Below are positions 23,080 to 36,000 of a DNA stretch of 64,000 bases, piece by piece (position 1 is the first letter of the stretch; every line of letters starts with the position of its first letter). The position numbers and the translations under genes were made by a program. Origin of the DNA: Papaver somniferum (Eukaryota; Streptophyta; Magnoliopsida; Ranunculales; Papaveraceae); NCBI RefSeq assembly GCF_003573695.1, contig NC_039358.1, forward strand, positions 155,610,920 to 155,674,919, given 5' to 3'. Below the pieces are notes generated by a model that was given only the letters and a program-made list of their open reading frames with translations, did not search any database and was not told the DNA's origin.

Positions 23080-24542
23080 TGATAGACGCATTTATGTGTC
23101 TATTTTGTTCTCAATATTCTGTATTGTTAGACTCGATTAAGTACTTATTGTGTTATTTTGTGTTTTTGTAGATGTTTTTATAGAAATAAGCCTTTGTGGC
23201 GAAATGAGCTCGAAAAGTAGTGTTTTACACCCCAGGATAATGTACCGGAGGCACCTCAGAAATGCACCGGAAGCGTCCCATAAATGTACCGGAGGAACCC
23301 AGAAAAATTAATATTTCCACCCCAATTTCTAAAGGGACACCCGTACAGGATTAGGGGGAGGACACTTTTCTTCTCACTGGCAGTTGAGTCGATCGATTTT
23401 GGGAGGGGTTAGAGTTCGATTAAACCTCTGATTTTCAATGGGTATTTGTGATATGGATAGAGGAAGACATTTTGGGTGTTAGGATCGATCATAATTGGCT
23501 GGAATCATCGCAATCAAGAAATCAGGAAGCACGTTCAAGAAATGAGTATCACACGATCACATCAAATTTAGACGTGTACTCATGTGTTTGGAGAGTGTTG
23601 AATCAATTCTACAGCGTGTAAGATCATGTTTGGAGTGTTTATACATCATTTCAGCGCGTGGAGAGCTAATTAAAGGAAGAAAATATCCAAAAAATATTTT
23701 CTCTTTAAGCCGAGTAAAGAGAGAATTATCTTGAGTTATGGCGTGATTAAATGAGGCTGAGGAGTATAAATAGATTTCTGGTATCACAGAGAAGGGGTGT
23801 GGAGAGTTTGGGGTCGATTGGGAGACCACAGGGAGGTTGCAGAGGCGAAGAGAAGAACTGCAGGAAAGTTTCCTGCTGCTGTTGAAGAAGAAGGAGAAGA
23901 CGAAGAACAGACGTCCCAGGACCGTCGTTCTTCAACAGTCTCAACAGCAACAGCTAAGTATCGTTGTTTTACAGCAGTACACTTCTATCGTTGATTTCTG
24001 GACGCCTTTTGTGGGTCGTATATTCACTGTTTTATACTTTTTCACTCTTTTAATCAAATTTTGAGCATCAATTATGTATTTTGAGAACATGATTAATATG
24101 ACGAGTTAAACCCCAAGCACTGGGACGACGGAGGAGGCCGTGTTTCATCCATGTGATAATTTAAATTAATTCTTTATTTACTTTTTGCACCAATTTTAAT
24201 TGAATTAAGATTTTAATTAATTATTTGTGATTTTATTTGATGGAGCATGCTTAGTCTTAGGGATTCTTGATGCGCCATGCTCATTAAATACAAGTAATAT
24301 TTTATAGAATCTACTTTAGCAAAGAATAGAGTTAATATTTGTTTTGTTTTGAACTATAATCGCCTAGAATTAAATTCTGAACCACTTGAAAATGAAAAAT
24401 GGCTGAATCTTTAGTTCCAGTTTCTCGCACCAGTGTTAATATTTTTATTGTATATTTTTTTTTATTAAGTTTAAAAAATTATCCTTCACAAGTCCGAGAG
24501 TTTGAACCTCACTACCACAACTTCATCAAAAAATTATAATCA
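23080..24542 (+). repeat. Family-3 5' LTR
   Basis: 1463 bp with TATA box TATAAATA at 23765-23772. Compared with the 3' LTR it lacks a ~43-bp segment between two 'ttcttctca' repeats and one copy of a ~22-bp tandem duplication. Small ORFs on both strands (23557-24064) occur in both LTRs and are not supported as genes. Confidence 0.92.
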
Positions 24543-24545
24543 TTT

Positions 24546-24563
24546 TGGCGCCGCCGACGCGGA
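24546..24563 (+). other. Family-3 primer-binding site
   Basis: TGGCGCCGCCGACGCGGA starts 3 bp after the LTR. The first eight bases match the complement of the 3' end of plant tRNA-Asp (TGGCGCCG...), the primer typical of Athila-like Ty3/gypsy elements. The rest diverges, so the tRNA assignment is tentative. Confidence 0.6.
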
Positions 24564-24710
24564 TTTGTGTTTAGGTAGAATTTTTAGGTTTTTTTTTTTT
24601 TTTATTATTCCATTTGTTTTTTTTACGTCTCTTTGGTATGTCTTTGTATTACAGGTTTGAAGTTGGATACTAAAGACCATGGAATCAATGCTTAAAGCTA
24701 AAAGAGAAGG

Positions 24711-24744
<34 letters not shown>

Positions 24745-24768
24745 AGAAAAAGAAAAAAAAAGAGAGAA
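24711..24768 (+). repeat. Poly-A / GA-interrupted A tract
   Basis: A run of about 30 A followed by A-rich sequence with GAGAG interruptions, then T-rich sequence to about 24865. It produces a low-complexity Lys/Arg reading frame that should not be taken as a gene. Confidence 0.85.
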
Positions 24769-25020
24769 TTATTTTTTTTAAGAGACTTTCCATTTTTTTT
24801 TTGTAATTATTATTATTATTATTTTTTTCTTTGGACTGGACAATCGGGACATTATTTTTATTTATTTTTTTAAACCCTACGGAAGGGTACCCTTAAATAC
24901 AAACTGTTTGCAGGGAAGGACGACGATTACTATATCGTCTCGGCCCCTCGGGTTCGCACATGACATAGGAGTCGTGGCCCGAGTCGACTACAACGGTTCG
25001 TCACCCGTCTGGTACGGGAG

Positions 25021-25546
25021 GTAAGTCCAATCGAAACACCCGCGAATCTCCTGCAAGCGGGTTACTGTATTCCTTAAGGTGATTCATTGATTGAGGACGA
25101 ATTTGGACTGTTTTTAAATTCCTAGTAAAGGGCAAGGCCTGGCCAATACAAGATAATGGTTCGGATTTCATCATCGTTCCCTTCTGGCCCGCCTTAGGTA
25201 AACGAAACCTAACGCGAACCCAAGCTTAAAATCTGATTAGAACGAGACCGATAGGGTAACGAGCTTGGTAGGAAAATCTTTCGAAAAATATTGGTTACTC
25301 TTTTAAGCATACTTCAAAGTTCTTGATGGTTTCTGTAAGTTGAATGCGTGACTGCGCCGCCTTGTGATAGCGGTGAGGCCTTGGGTATCAAAGCCCCATT
25401 GAGCTTCCCTCGCCTCGATTCAACTTACATTAGCTCGGATTGATTCCAGAGGGGTGTGCTCAAATTGTAACGAATTCCTTTTCGAAGGAATAGAAGCTGG
25501 TCTAGAAAACAATTTAAGTGGAGCCATCATGCTTTTTGTTTGCTAG
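25021..25546 (+). other. Candidate leader intron of family-3 element
   Basis: A strong donor, GGGAG|GTAAGT at 25020/25021, lies in the untranslated leader. A pyrimidine-rich acceptor 'gctttttgtttgctag' ends at 25546, 68 bp before the ATG of the ORF. Removing the 526 bp would shorten the leader and eliminate several upstream ATGs. Splice-site match is visible; splicing is inference. Confidence 0.35.
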
Positions 25547-25614
25547 ATTCTATAGGTTTGATTTGGTCGAGTCATCCTTGTTTGTGATTGTGTAGAATTC
25601 CCTTGCAATTAAGA

Positions 25615-27333
25615 ATGTCGAACTGGTATGATAGAAGCCAATACAATGAGTATCGATCTGAATTTGAATATGGACATCATCATTTTTATGACCATGTTGG
25701 GAATAGTGGTTGGGAACGCCATCCTTTTCAAGGTTATGGTTCATACCATGGTGAGCCCAATTACTATCCACACGCGAATTGGTCTTACGAGCAAGAAAAT
25801 CAGGAACACTGTAGTACTGGTTACTCGTTTTTGGAAACTAGTCCTGATTATGATTTTTCTGAACCTGTTCCATCTCTAGAAGAGACCCAACAACGGATTG
25901 AAAGGACGTATAAACGTTTAGTTGAAATCAATAGTTTAAAAAAAGAGTGTACACGATATTCTGAGATGATAAACGAGAGTGGTGAACGTATAAGTGTTAT
26001 GCTCAGTGAAATTCAGGCACGTCTAGAGGCAGAAAATGAACAGTTGGCTAATGCTGCTCGAAATAATCTAAATTTCCAAAATAGGGTTTCTAATTCTACC
26101 CTTGATATCAATAGTGAATATTTGCCTAATTTAGAGGACGAGGCTAGAATAAAATACACTACTTATTTAGATAAGGTTCAATCATCTTTGTACTATTATG
26201 ATGATGAGGATAGTAGTAATGAAGAATCTGAAATATGTAGGCATAGTGATCAGGAATCTATTAATCCAATTGAGCTTTATAATGATTATATTATTTCTAG
26301 TTCAAATCCAAATAATTTTTATGATTATTCACCTATTAAAAAGGACGAGGATTTGATTAGGGATACCACCGTTTTAGACGATGTAGTTTTTCCTTTTGAT
26401 TACGAAGCCGATAGTAGTTTAGAGGAACGGGTTTATTCCGAAAATGTTGTTTTAGAGTCTAGCGACTTAGAAACAATAGTATTAGATGAATAAGATATAC
26501 CCGTAGATATGACTAAAGATGCACTACCTGATAATAAATTAGAAGAATCAATTGACCATTTTCAAGAATCTAATGATCCAGAAATTAGGGAGATTGTAAC
26601 TAGTCTATCTAGAGACACTGAAAACTCTAAGTTTGGGGGTGATTATCACCTTCCTAGTGCCTTACCTTTAACTCTCAGAAAGTCCCTTCACTTATGACTT
26701 GATATCTCTGTCTCGACAATTTTACAAGATTACCTTCATACTCGTTTTCCCGAACCTAATGATGTCCAGGAAGAAGTTCAGTCGTTAGAAACCCATCCTC
26801 TAGTTGATGTGGTTTTCCCAGGATATGATCCCCAGATTGACTTTGTTTTCCCACAAAATAGTTTTCTTCCAACTGTGGGAACGTTTATATTCCAAATGTG
26901 TCGAATATTAAGTTGTGAGACTAAACCTAAATGCTTTAGGAAATTAGAATCGACACATTTGCTTAGGAATGACCACTACTCTCATTGTGGTCAATTATGT
27001 AAGTCAAATCTTATTGACTTAGAGGATCCTCAGTTATTTAGGTTATTATTGTGCGCTTCTAAGATCATATTTGAGTTTTTCCAAACTCTAAGACCTAATG
27101 ATTCGGATCCCACCTATGAAGAAACGCAGCCAATGAAAATTTTCTATTTAGACCTTTTCATAGAACCTGAACCTGAACCACAATTAGATATAAATTTCTT
27201 AATCAGGAAACTAAGTAAGGGCATGCTAGTCTTGTTCACTTTCTTGGTTCATTGCAGTTTCCTTTGGTCAGCTCTATTTAGTTTTGAAGACCCACAGTTA
27301 TTTCGACTGTTACTATATGATTCTGCGTGGTGA
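25615..27333 (+). pseudogene. Family-3 long ORF, unrecognised, coiled-coil plus hydrophobic C-terminal segment
   Basis: One continuous frame of about 573 codons from ATG 25615 is broken only by TAA (26491-26493) and TGA (26695-26697). The N-terminal ~90 residues are rich in Tyr, His, Asn and Trp (MSNWYDRSQYNEYRSEF...). Residues ~95-165 form a likely coiled-coil with many Glu, Lys and Leu. An acidic middle follows. Near the end a hydrophobic stretch, MLVLFTFLVHCSFLWSALF, could be a membrane segment, followed by PQLFRLLLYDSAW. It has no protease DTG, YVDD or CCHC motif. I recall similar ORFs in Athila-like non-autonomous plant elements, but their function is not known to me. It could be an env-like or gag-like remnant. 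Confidence 0.6.
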
Positions 27334-28549
27334 CTAATCCCTGCTTAGTCTGGCTGAAGACTTTAAACTTAGAACTTCTTGGGAGGTAACCCAATATTCA
27401 TGCGACACGGTAATATCTTTCCTTATCTCTTTTTCTTCACTGGTAACAGTTTCTCCTTGTTCATGTTTTTAATTTTATCTTTAGAACATTGAGGACAATG
27501 TTAGGTTTAAGTTTGGGGGTGTGGGAGAAACTTTTTAGTTGCATAATAAATAAACTCCAGAGCCTAGAAATTTATGCTTATTTAGGATGACACTAACCAA
27601 TCTAAATGGATGGAAGCATTTTGGTTTTAGGAGTTGAGGGACCAATCTGACTAGATGGAAACATCTAAAGAGTCTATTCATAAAAGCACAGAGCTCAGGT
27701 GTTAGGAAATAACATGATAGTTTCGCCATATCTCGTTGAGTCCTTTTCATTTCTGTTTCTATTTTTATTTTTAAACTATGTTTCTCTAGGTGATTAGGTG
27801 GGGCTCACGATTCAAGTTGTTACCACTGCTAGGGTAAAATAGAGTGACTGAGTATTGAAAAAAAGAAGAAAAAAAATTGAAAAAATGAAAAAAAAAAAAA
27901 AAAAACAAAGTTATGAAAAAAAAAATTAAAAAAAAAAAGTTTTAGACCAGACCATTTGACCAAACGAAATAAAATTCAATAAAGTCGGCCACTGGAACCC
28001 TTGTATATGCCAGTTGTGTTGACCTAGAGTTAGGATTATCGAACACTGGTTCCCTTGTATATGCCGGTGATTTGATATTAGTCAGACTATCTCAGTCATT
28101 TAGGATAGGTTTATCTTGGCAGTGGCCTTCAGACAGATATGAGAAACATCGTTCACCTAGTTAACATCAAAACCATCTATATTTTTTCTATATCCATCTC
28201 TTAATCTATCCATATGATTAGTCTGACTCCGAGTATGATGTCCATCGTGAAACTATCTGAGTAGAGCTCTGTCACTTATATGAATTTTAGGATGCTTGAG
28301 TGCAAACTCGTGTACAACAATTGGAATTTCGCATCAGGGTTCTTCCTCCCATAGTCAATAAGTATGCCAACCAATGAGGTTCTTTAGTGCCTTCCAAGGT
28401 TCTGTATAGACGGCTAGGGTCTGGAGTAAAGGTTTTATGGGTACACCTCTGGTAAACCCTCCCGAGATTAACTCGGTCACTAGGGACACCTAGTGAGTTA
28501 GGATTTTATTTTTGCTCGAGGACTAGCAAATAATAAGTTTGGGGGTATT
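27334..28549 (+). other. Family-3 3' non-coding region
   Basis: Begins with 'cttgggaggtaacccaa' (a short hairpin, near 27378-27395), seen after the coding region of Athila-like elements. It contains AAGTTTGGGGGT at 27509-27520, an A-rich tract near 27860-27945, two similar blocks '(c/t)cccttgtatatgcc(a/g)g' near 27990 and 28050, and the PPT at 28535-28549. No gene. Confidence 0.65.
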
Positions 28550-30075
28550 TGATAGACGCATTTATGTGTCTATTTTGTTCTCAATATTCTGTATTGTTAG
28601 ACTCGATTAAGTACTTATTGTGTTATTTTGTGTTTTTGTAGATGTTTTTAGAGAAATAAGCCTTTGCGGCGAAATGAGCTCGAAAAGTAGTGTTTTACAC
28701 CCCAGGATAATGTACCGGAGGCACCTCAGAAATGCACCGGAAGCGTCCCAAAAATGTACCGGAGGAACCAAGAAAAATTACTATTTCCACCCCAAAATTA
28801 CTATTTCCACCCCAATTGCTAAAGGGACACCCATACAGGATTAGGTGGAGGACACTTTTCTTCTCATAATTCAAAATTTTGGAAAAAGGCGGGAAAATAT
28901 TTCTTCTCACTGGCAGTTGGATCGATCGATTTTTGGAGGGGTTAGAGTTCGATTAAACTTCTGATTTTCAATGGGTATTTGTGATATGGATAGAGGAAGA
29001 CATTTTGGGTGTTAGGATCGATCATAATTGGCTGGAATCATCGCAATCAAGAAATCAGGAAGCACGTTCAAGAAATGAGTATCACACGATCACATAAAAT
29101 TTAGACGTGTACTCATGTGTTTGGAGAGTGTTGAATCAATTCTACAGCGCGTAAGATAATGTTTGGAGTGTTTATACATCATTTCAGCGCGTGGAGAGCT
29201 AATTAAAGGAAGAAAATATCCAAAAAATATTTTCTCTTTAAGCCGAGTAAAGAGAGAATTATCTTGAGTTATGGCGTGATTAAATGAGGCTGAGGAGTAT
29301 AAATAGATTTCTGGTATCACAGAGAAGGGGTGTGGAGAGTTTGGGGTCGATTGGGAGACCACAGGGAGGTTGCAGAGGCGAAGAGAAGAACTGCAGGAAA
29401 GTTTCCTGCTGCTGTTGAAGAAGAAGGAGAATACGAAGAACAGACGTCCCAGGACCGTCGTTCTTCAACAGTGTCAACAGCAGCAGCTAAGTATCGTTGT
29501 TTTACAGCAGTTCACTTCTATCGTTGATTTCTGGACGCCTTTTGTGGGTCGTATATTCACTGTTTTATACTTTTTCACTCTTTTAATCAAATTTTGAGCA
29601 TCAATTATGTATTTTGATAACATGATTAATATGACGAGTTAAACCCCAAGCACTGGGACGACGGAGGAGGCCGTGTTTCATCCATGTGGTAATTTAAATT
29701 AATTCTTTATTTACTTTTTGCACCAATTTTAATTGAATTAAGACTTTAATTAATTATTTGTGATTTTATTTAATGGAGCATGCTTAGTCTTAGGTATTCT
29801 TGATGCGCCATGCTCATAAAATACAAGTAATATTTTATAGAATCTACTTTGGCAAAGAATAGAGTTAATATTTGTTTTGTTTTGAACTATAATCGCCTAG
29901 AATTAAATTCTGAACCACTTGAAAATGAAAAATGGCCGAATCTTTAGTCCCAGTTTCTCGCACCAGTGTTAATATTTATATTGTATATATTTTATTTTTT
30001 ATTAAGTTTAAAAAATTATCCTTCACAAGTCCGAGAGTTTGAACCTCATTACAACAACAATCAAAAACATAATCA
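28550..30075 (+). repeat. Family-3 3' LTR
   Basis: 1526 bp, nearly identical to the 5' LTR, with TATA box TATAAATA at 29298-29305. It has an extra 'attactatttccaccccaa' duplication near 28778-28815 and an extra ~43 bp near 28866-28908. Confidence 0.92.
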
Positions 30076-30080
30076 AAGGC

Positions 30081-31360
30081 TCCATTGTGTATCTTATGTT
30101 GAGCACCTTACAACTATGTCGATTAATATTGGCCTTGTTGGTTGTTCCATGAGATGCTATATGTTGAGCATTCTTGAACAAAATTAATCATCTTGATTGG
30201 TTATTTAGTTATTTGCTCTGAAAGTCTTCTTTTGTCGAGCAAAATCTTTTGACAATTAAATTGATTGCTTCGGTAATTAGTTTGATTGTGTATTCCAATT
30301 AGATTAATTAGAGGTTCTCTTGTAATTAATCTAGTTGAGTTTTCATATATTCCAAAAGTTCTTGTGTTGAGTATATGAACGGCTATACTAATCATGTTCT
30401 ATTGGTTGATGTAGTCGTATATTCCGTAAGGTTTTCCTTATGTTGAGTATTTGAATGATTAAGGTAGTAATTTCCGTGTGGTTATCTTAGTCGTAGCTTC
30501 ATGAGTTTTCTTATGTTGAGCACAATCAATTAAATTGATCACTTTTGTGGTTTGATTTAGTTGCGTACTCCGATTAAATTAATCATGGGTTTACTTGTGA
30601 TTAATTTGGTTGAGTTTTGGATATAGAAAATCATTTCCATGGTTTTTGGTGTTCAATCCTTCTTTTCTTTCGAAATTAAGGTCGCTCTTGTTGTTCTTTC
30701 GGGAATGAAATCAAATGGGGGAGAGTTCTTTTGAACTTGTGCTTAATGGTAATATCTTGCGAGGTGTGCGACTGTGGAATTTTATAGGGGTTATCTTGTA
30801 TCTTAAAACTCCTTGATGAATGCATTTAGCTTAGGCTTTTGATTGCATCTAAATTAAGTTGGTATGTATTTTTCTTTTAGTCAATAAAATGTCTCTTGTG
30901 GAAATTTCATTATGATCCCGTTCTTTTACCTTTGCCAATTTTATTGACAAAAAGGGGGAGAAATAATGTAGTTCACACTACAAATACATATGGTTTTTGG
31001 ATCATTGTGTAAGGGGGAGTGGTTTCCATGATCGAGATGGAGTATTGACTAAGGGGGAGTGGTACATATCACCATAGTATTGTTGTTAAAGTCGTGATGC
31101 AATTGGAATTTGATGTTACATAATGATACTATGACACTATATAATAATGATCGAGAATCTCGATTTCTCTGTTATAGCTATGGATCTTCAACAACGGCGG
31201 TGCTAAACTTACAACCTTTGGGATCATTGGAGTACTTGGAAGGACGAAGATTTCAAGGAACGTTGAATATTAGACTATGGAATAGGAGCCACTAAAGTTT
31301 ATCTTTTTTGTATTCCATATGTATTAATAGTTTTGTCACTAAAATTGACAAAGGGGAGAT
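30081..31360 (+). other. Family-1 3' non-coding internal region with several PPT-like tracts
   Basis: T-rich sequence without a convincing gene. Modules of the type 'ttgacaaaaagggggagaaat' recur: near 30715, 30945-30965, 31010, 31050 and, directly before the 3' LTR, 'ttgacaaaggggagat' at 31345-31360. The last is the functional PPT by position. Confidence 0.65.
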
Positions 31361-33087
31361 GGTTAGAGCATAGATAGGTCGACCTCGCATGCGTTGCTAT
31401 ATCAAGCATGTTTGTCAATGTTAGTGATCAAAACTACGAGTCTTGATTTCTAGTCTATTATAGCTAAGTCTCGGACTAGGATAGAAAAGTGTAGTTGAGC
31501 TCAAGGACTTCATGGCGATTCATTATACAACGACGAAGATCTACTCAAGGAACCGTGGAACTTCATCAACAAAAGGTATGTGGAGACTTGAACTTATCTA
31601 TCACTCAAAAGTCTATCTATTCTATCTCCTACTTCTTATGAGACAAAAAGTCGTATGTTATATAGACTGGATCATACACATTTGACATTTCGATCCGAGT
31701 ATTCACTACTTATCTTTTTCTCGAAATCGTGTGTTGGTAAAGCGTTTCGCTTTGATCAAGTTTATCTTCACCTAGTGACGAAAGTCATGAAAAGTTTCAA
31801 TTACTTTGAGAATTGCTCTGACGTGAAACGGTCTATGAATAACGGCTATATAACGTACTCTGAGAATGTCTCACTGATTGGAATGAGAGTTTAGATTACA
31901 TAACCATGTATTCCTTAATCCGAAGTTTTCGAACTTTGTTGATTGAGAGAAAACGGAGGAATTGGCTTTGCCGAGTCCGCGAACCCAGTCCGCGAACTGA
32001 CGAAACGAACTAATGGAAGTTCTCTTACCGAGAATTTCTGCTGGGATTTTCCAAAAACTCGTTTGCGTGTTTAGTCCGCGAACTGGGGGAAGTCTCTTTG
32101 CCGAGATTTTCTGCTGAGTTTGGAAAAATCTTCCGGTTGATTTAAGTCCGCGAACTTGTTTGTGAGCTTAATTGGTTATGATCTAAAGATGTGCTCTGAA
32201 CATGAAACTTAAATTACTAAGGAATGCTTTATGAAAATCGTGGCTATAAAGTTCATGAGCCGATTCATCGAATCGAATCATCTTTGTTTCAATTGTGTCT
32301 TGTGTAGTTACATAAGATCTCAAAGAAATTGAACAACTCTCTAACTAGTTTATTTGAGTCAATTGAACTAGTTATGGTGAAGAAGAACAGGGTTAATATG
32401 AAATGATCATATGGTTAACCTTTTGGGTTACTATGTTGAACCAACATACACGTACACGTTTGGGAATGGTTTTCACAAACCCAGTAAACGTCTACCCAAG
32501 TGTGTGTGACAAGCTAAGTTTTCGATCTAACGGTTGAGAAATATTAGCTTGAATCTAAATCAGGTTTTCATCTAACAGTGAATATGGATTGCTTTGTAAC
32601 TAAGGCAAAACCCTGATTTGAAGGCTATATAAAGGAGACATCTAGCAATGTGCAAAACTAATCCGCACACGTTTATGTGATACTAGTGCGCTCGCTAGAG
32701 TCGATTCTCCTTTAACCTATGGTTTTCTTCTCTAAAACCAGGTTAACGACTTAAAGACTTCATTGGGATTGTGAAGCCAGACCGATACTACTTTATCGTA
32801 GTTGTGTGATCTGATATTGCATCTTCTATCGTACGAGTACAATCTTTGATTGGCTCGAGATCGTGAGAGTTCTCCGATAGGAAAGATAAAGAAGTCACAA
32901 ACATCTTCGTTTCACTGTTTGTGATTCCTCGACAAACCGCTTGTGTAGTCAAGAAGGATTGTTGAGAGGTGATTGATTAATCTAGGTTGTTCTTCGGGGA
33001 TATAAGACCGGATTATCAATTGGTTCCTGTTCACCTTGATTTTATATCTTAAGACGGAACAAATCCAAGGGTTTTTCTGTGGGAGAC

Positions 33088-36000
33088 TGTAGATGGTGGA
33101 TTTTTGACAAGGGCTAAAATCGTAAACTCATAATTATACGAAGCTCTGATCCATCAATCAGACGTGAGTATTGAGACATGGGTCTCTCATCGAATTCTCA
33201 ACAGAGAGTACTTTCTCTCAGAGTACATGTAGATATGTAGTCTCACGACTGGACAACGGCATATCTCATGAATACTGAACACTTTCAGTGATTATTTCTA
33301 TATAGTATCACGAGATGGACGGCTACTAGACAGCTTGCTCTGCTAGTATAGAGCGATAACGTATTCAGGAACAAACAACGAGTTTACCCTGACTATATAA
33401 AGGATATGACTTACGGACAAGCTCATATCGGGATAATTAATGCTCCTAGACAGCTTGCTCTGCTAGTATAGAGCCACAACGTTAATTATTCCTAATTAAG
33501 ATTGATTCTGCCGTGACATTCACTACTGAATTCCCAAAATAATCTATTATTGCTCCTATTCCATGGTTGAATCCACGACTGGTCCCATGGAATGGCAATA
33601 ACAATTGCTCCTATTCCCTGGTCGAATCTGCGACTGGTCCCACGGAATGGCAATAAACAATTGTTCTGATTCTATGATCAAATCCACGACTTGATCTCAT
33701 AGAATAGCAATAACTGTATTATCTCATTACTCCGATTTCATGATCAAATCCACAACTGGTCTCATAAATGGTAATAGATAATCTTAATTACTCTGATTCT
33801 ATGGTCGAATCTACGATCCCATGGAATGGTAATGCTCACTTTATTATTCTGAATTCGTCGTCGAATCCTCAGCTGATCCTATGAATTAATAATAAACATC
33901 TTATTACTCAGTTTTGTGAATTATTCTCCATTGAATTCCACAATTAGTAATAAATAATCAACAACCGGGAGTCTGAGCTACCTCTAAGTAAGCCCCGATT
34001 CAAATGGTGAACGTGTATTCAACGACGATACACTAACAGTCACCGCACGAACGAGTATTTCAAAATACAACGAAACGATGAACCTATGCAAAATAAGGAA
34101 GAAAATAATAAATAATTAAAAATATTGACCAAGGTTCTGGGAACACGGACACACGACCTACCGACCGTGCCGTGGTCAGTTCCACGCCAGTTTTATATTT
34201 TTAATACATTTTTATTATTTTCCATGATTTGATGAAAATTCTCTCATCTGATCAAATCTCCTTCGTCTCGAGGAAGCTCCTCAGTTTCATGGTACTTCCA
34301 TGAATCCATAACAAATAATATAAAATTAAGGAAAGGAGTGTGGGGCGTGACCATTGGCCAACCGGCCATGCCTTGGTCCCAGCCGGCCCCACACCCCACG
34401 GTTCCTTATTATTTTATTATTTTATTATTATTATTATTATTTCTCTAATTTCATGAAAAACTCCTTGATTTCATGGTATTTTTTGCACAAATCATCAAAT
34501 AATAATAAAATAAAATAAAATTATGAAAACTTCTGGGACCGGGTCACTAGCCGGCCGGCCATGCCCTAGCCGGTCCCACGGGCCCTTTGCTTTATTATTT
34601 TATTATTATTTATCCTATTTTTCCTTGAATTCATCAAATTCCTTGATTTTATGGTATTTCTCTCAAATTAGGAAAAATTCCCTCAAATCATCAAAAATAC
34701 CTAAAAATATTAAAAAATTATGAAAAAACTCGTGGGACCGGTCCATAGCCGGCCGGCCATGCCTCCATGGTCCCACACGCCCGTGTTTTATTATTTTAAT
34801 ATTTTGCTTCCATGAACTCATGAAAACTCCTTCAATTCATGGAAACTCCCTAAATTCATCAAATTTCTCAAAATTCATGAATTTTTCATAAAATCATCAA
34901 AATAATATAAAATTAAGGAAAAGGCACCACAGGACCGTGGTCACGACCTGCCGATCATGCCTCAAGCAAGGAGGTCCCACGCCTCCTCATTCCTTATTTT
35001 ATAATTATTTTTCATCATCTCATGGTGTTTTCCTCAGTTTCGTTGAAACCCTAATTTTGGCATGGATGCTCAATTGCACGCCAGAAAATATCAAAATTCT
35101 CAGGACTGAGACGCGGACGCCTTGGGGACACGAGCACACTATCTTGAACGACCAAGATTGCCTCTTTGGCTCACGGAAGCCGGTCCCATCAATTTTCACA
35201 GTTTTGACCTAATTTGCACAATTGCACGTATTAGGTCCAAGACTCTTCCAAACCCTTTGGATTTTCATGAAGTGATCATCAGGAGTTCACGTGACTACCC
35301 AGGGCCGGTTTCATGCCCCCATGGTCGGTCCCTCACTCCGTCATAATTAATTAGGTTTTCTCACCTAAGGCTCAGACGAGCATTTTAGAATAAATGATTA
35401 AACCAGCATTTAATCATTCTTTCACCAACAAATCGTCAACTCTTCAGGAGTTCTTTGTATTTGCTCAGGTGAGCATATGGACACTACATGGTTGATCCAC
35501 GATCTCATGTAGCCGCTCTCTCCTTCGTCCCATTGTTAAACTTCTGACGAATCATGAATTGATCATCAATTGATCAAATTAGGGTTTCTGAATCCAAGGA
35601 TCATCATTCCAGATTCCAACCTTAATAATTTTACGACGACCTCATGGTCATTAATTTTATTAATTATGCTCGGTTCAACGACCAGTATTCTAATTAATAT
35701 TTTTGGTACGCTGCCAATAATCCATCAGATGAGCAACACATGCTCAGAAGATCAAATATTCAACAATTCATCACATGAGCAACACTTGCTCAGATGATAA
35801 ATAATTGCTCAAACCAAGGAATATTGGTTCAACAATCAATATTCAACGATCCATCGAATGAGCAATACTCGCTCACTTCATCGTAAAAACTATACCTCTG
35901 TCTCATGACATGTTCAATTCATGAGTTTCAGAACATCATGTTCAACTCAGCAACTACATGGACTCATCGTCCCATCAAACCACGAAGTCATCAATTGACT

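Larger units (their letters stand above)
23080..30075 (+). mobile_element. Complete family-3 LTR element, Athila-like, non-autonomous, TSD AAGGC
   Basis: LTRs 23080-24542 and 28550-30075, both beginning TGATAGACGCATTTATGTG and ending ...AATCA. Perfect TSD AAGGC at 23075-23079 and 30076-30080. The primer site TGGCGCCGCC at 24546 and PPT 'aagtttgggggtatt' at 28535-28549 are in the right places. The internal region (about 4 kb) has one long reading frame (25615-27333, two stops) and no RT, RNase H or integrase. The LTRs are nearly identical apart from indels, so it is the youngest-looking complete element here. Athila affinity rests on the primer site, the AAGTTTGGGGGT motif and the 'cttgggaggtaacccaa' sequence after the ORF. 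Confidence 0.88.

Noticed and set aside
23797..24064. Overlapping small ORFs present in both family-3 LTRs (also 29330-29597)
   Set aside because: They are conserved only because the LTRs are near-identical. They lie downstream of the TATA box in R-U5 with no domain.
24679..24873. Lys/Arg-rich 64-aa ORF
   Set aside because: It is the translation of a poly-A/GA microsatellite in the family-3 leader.
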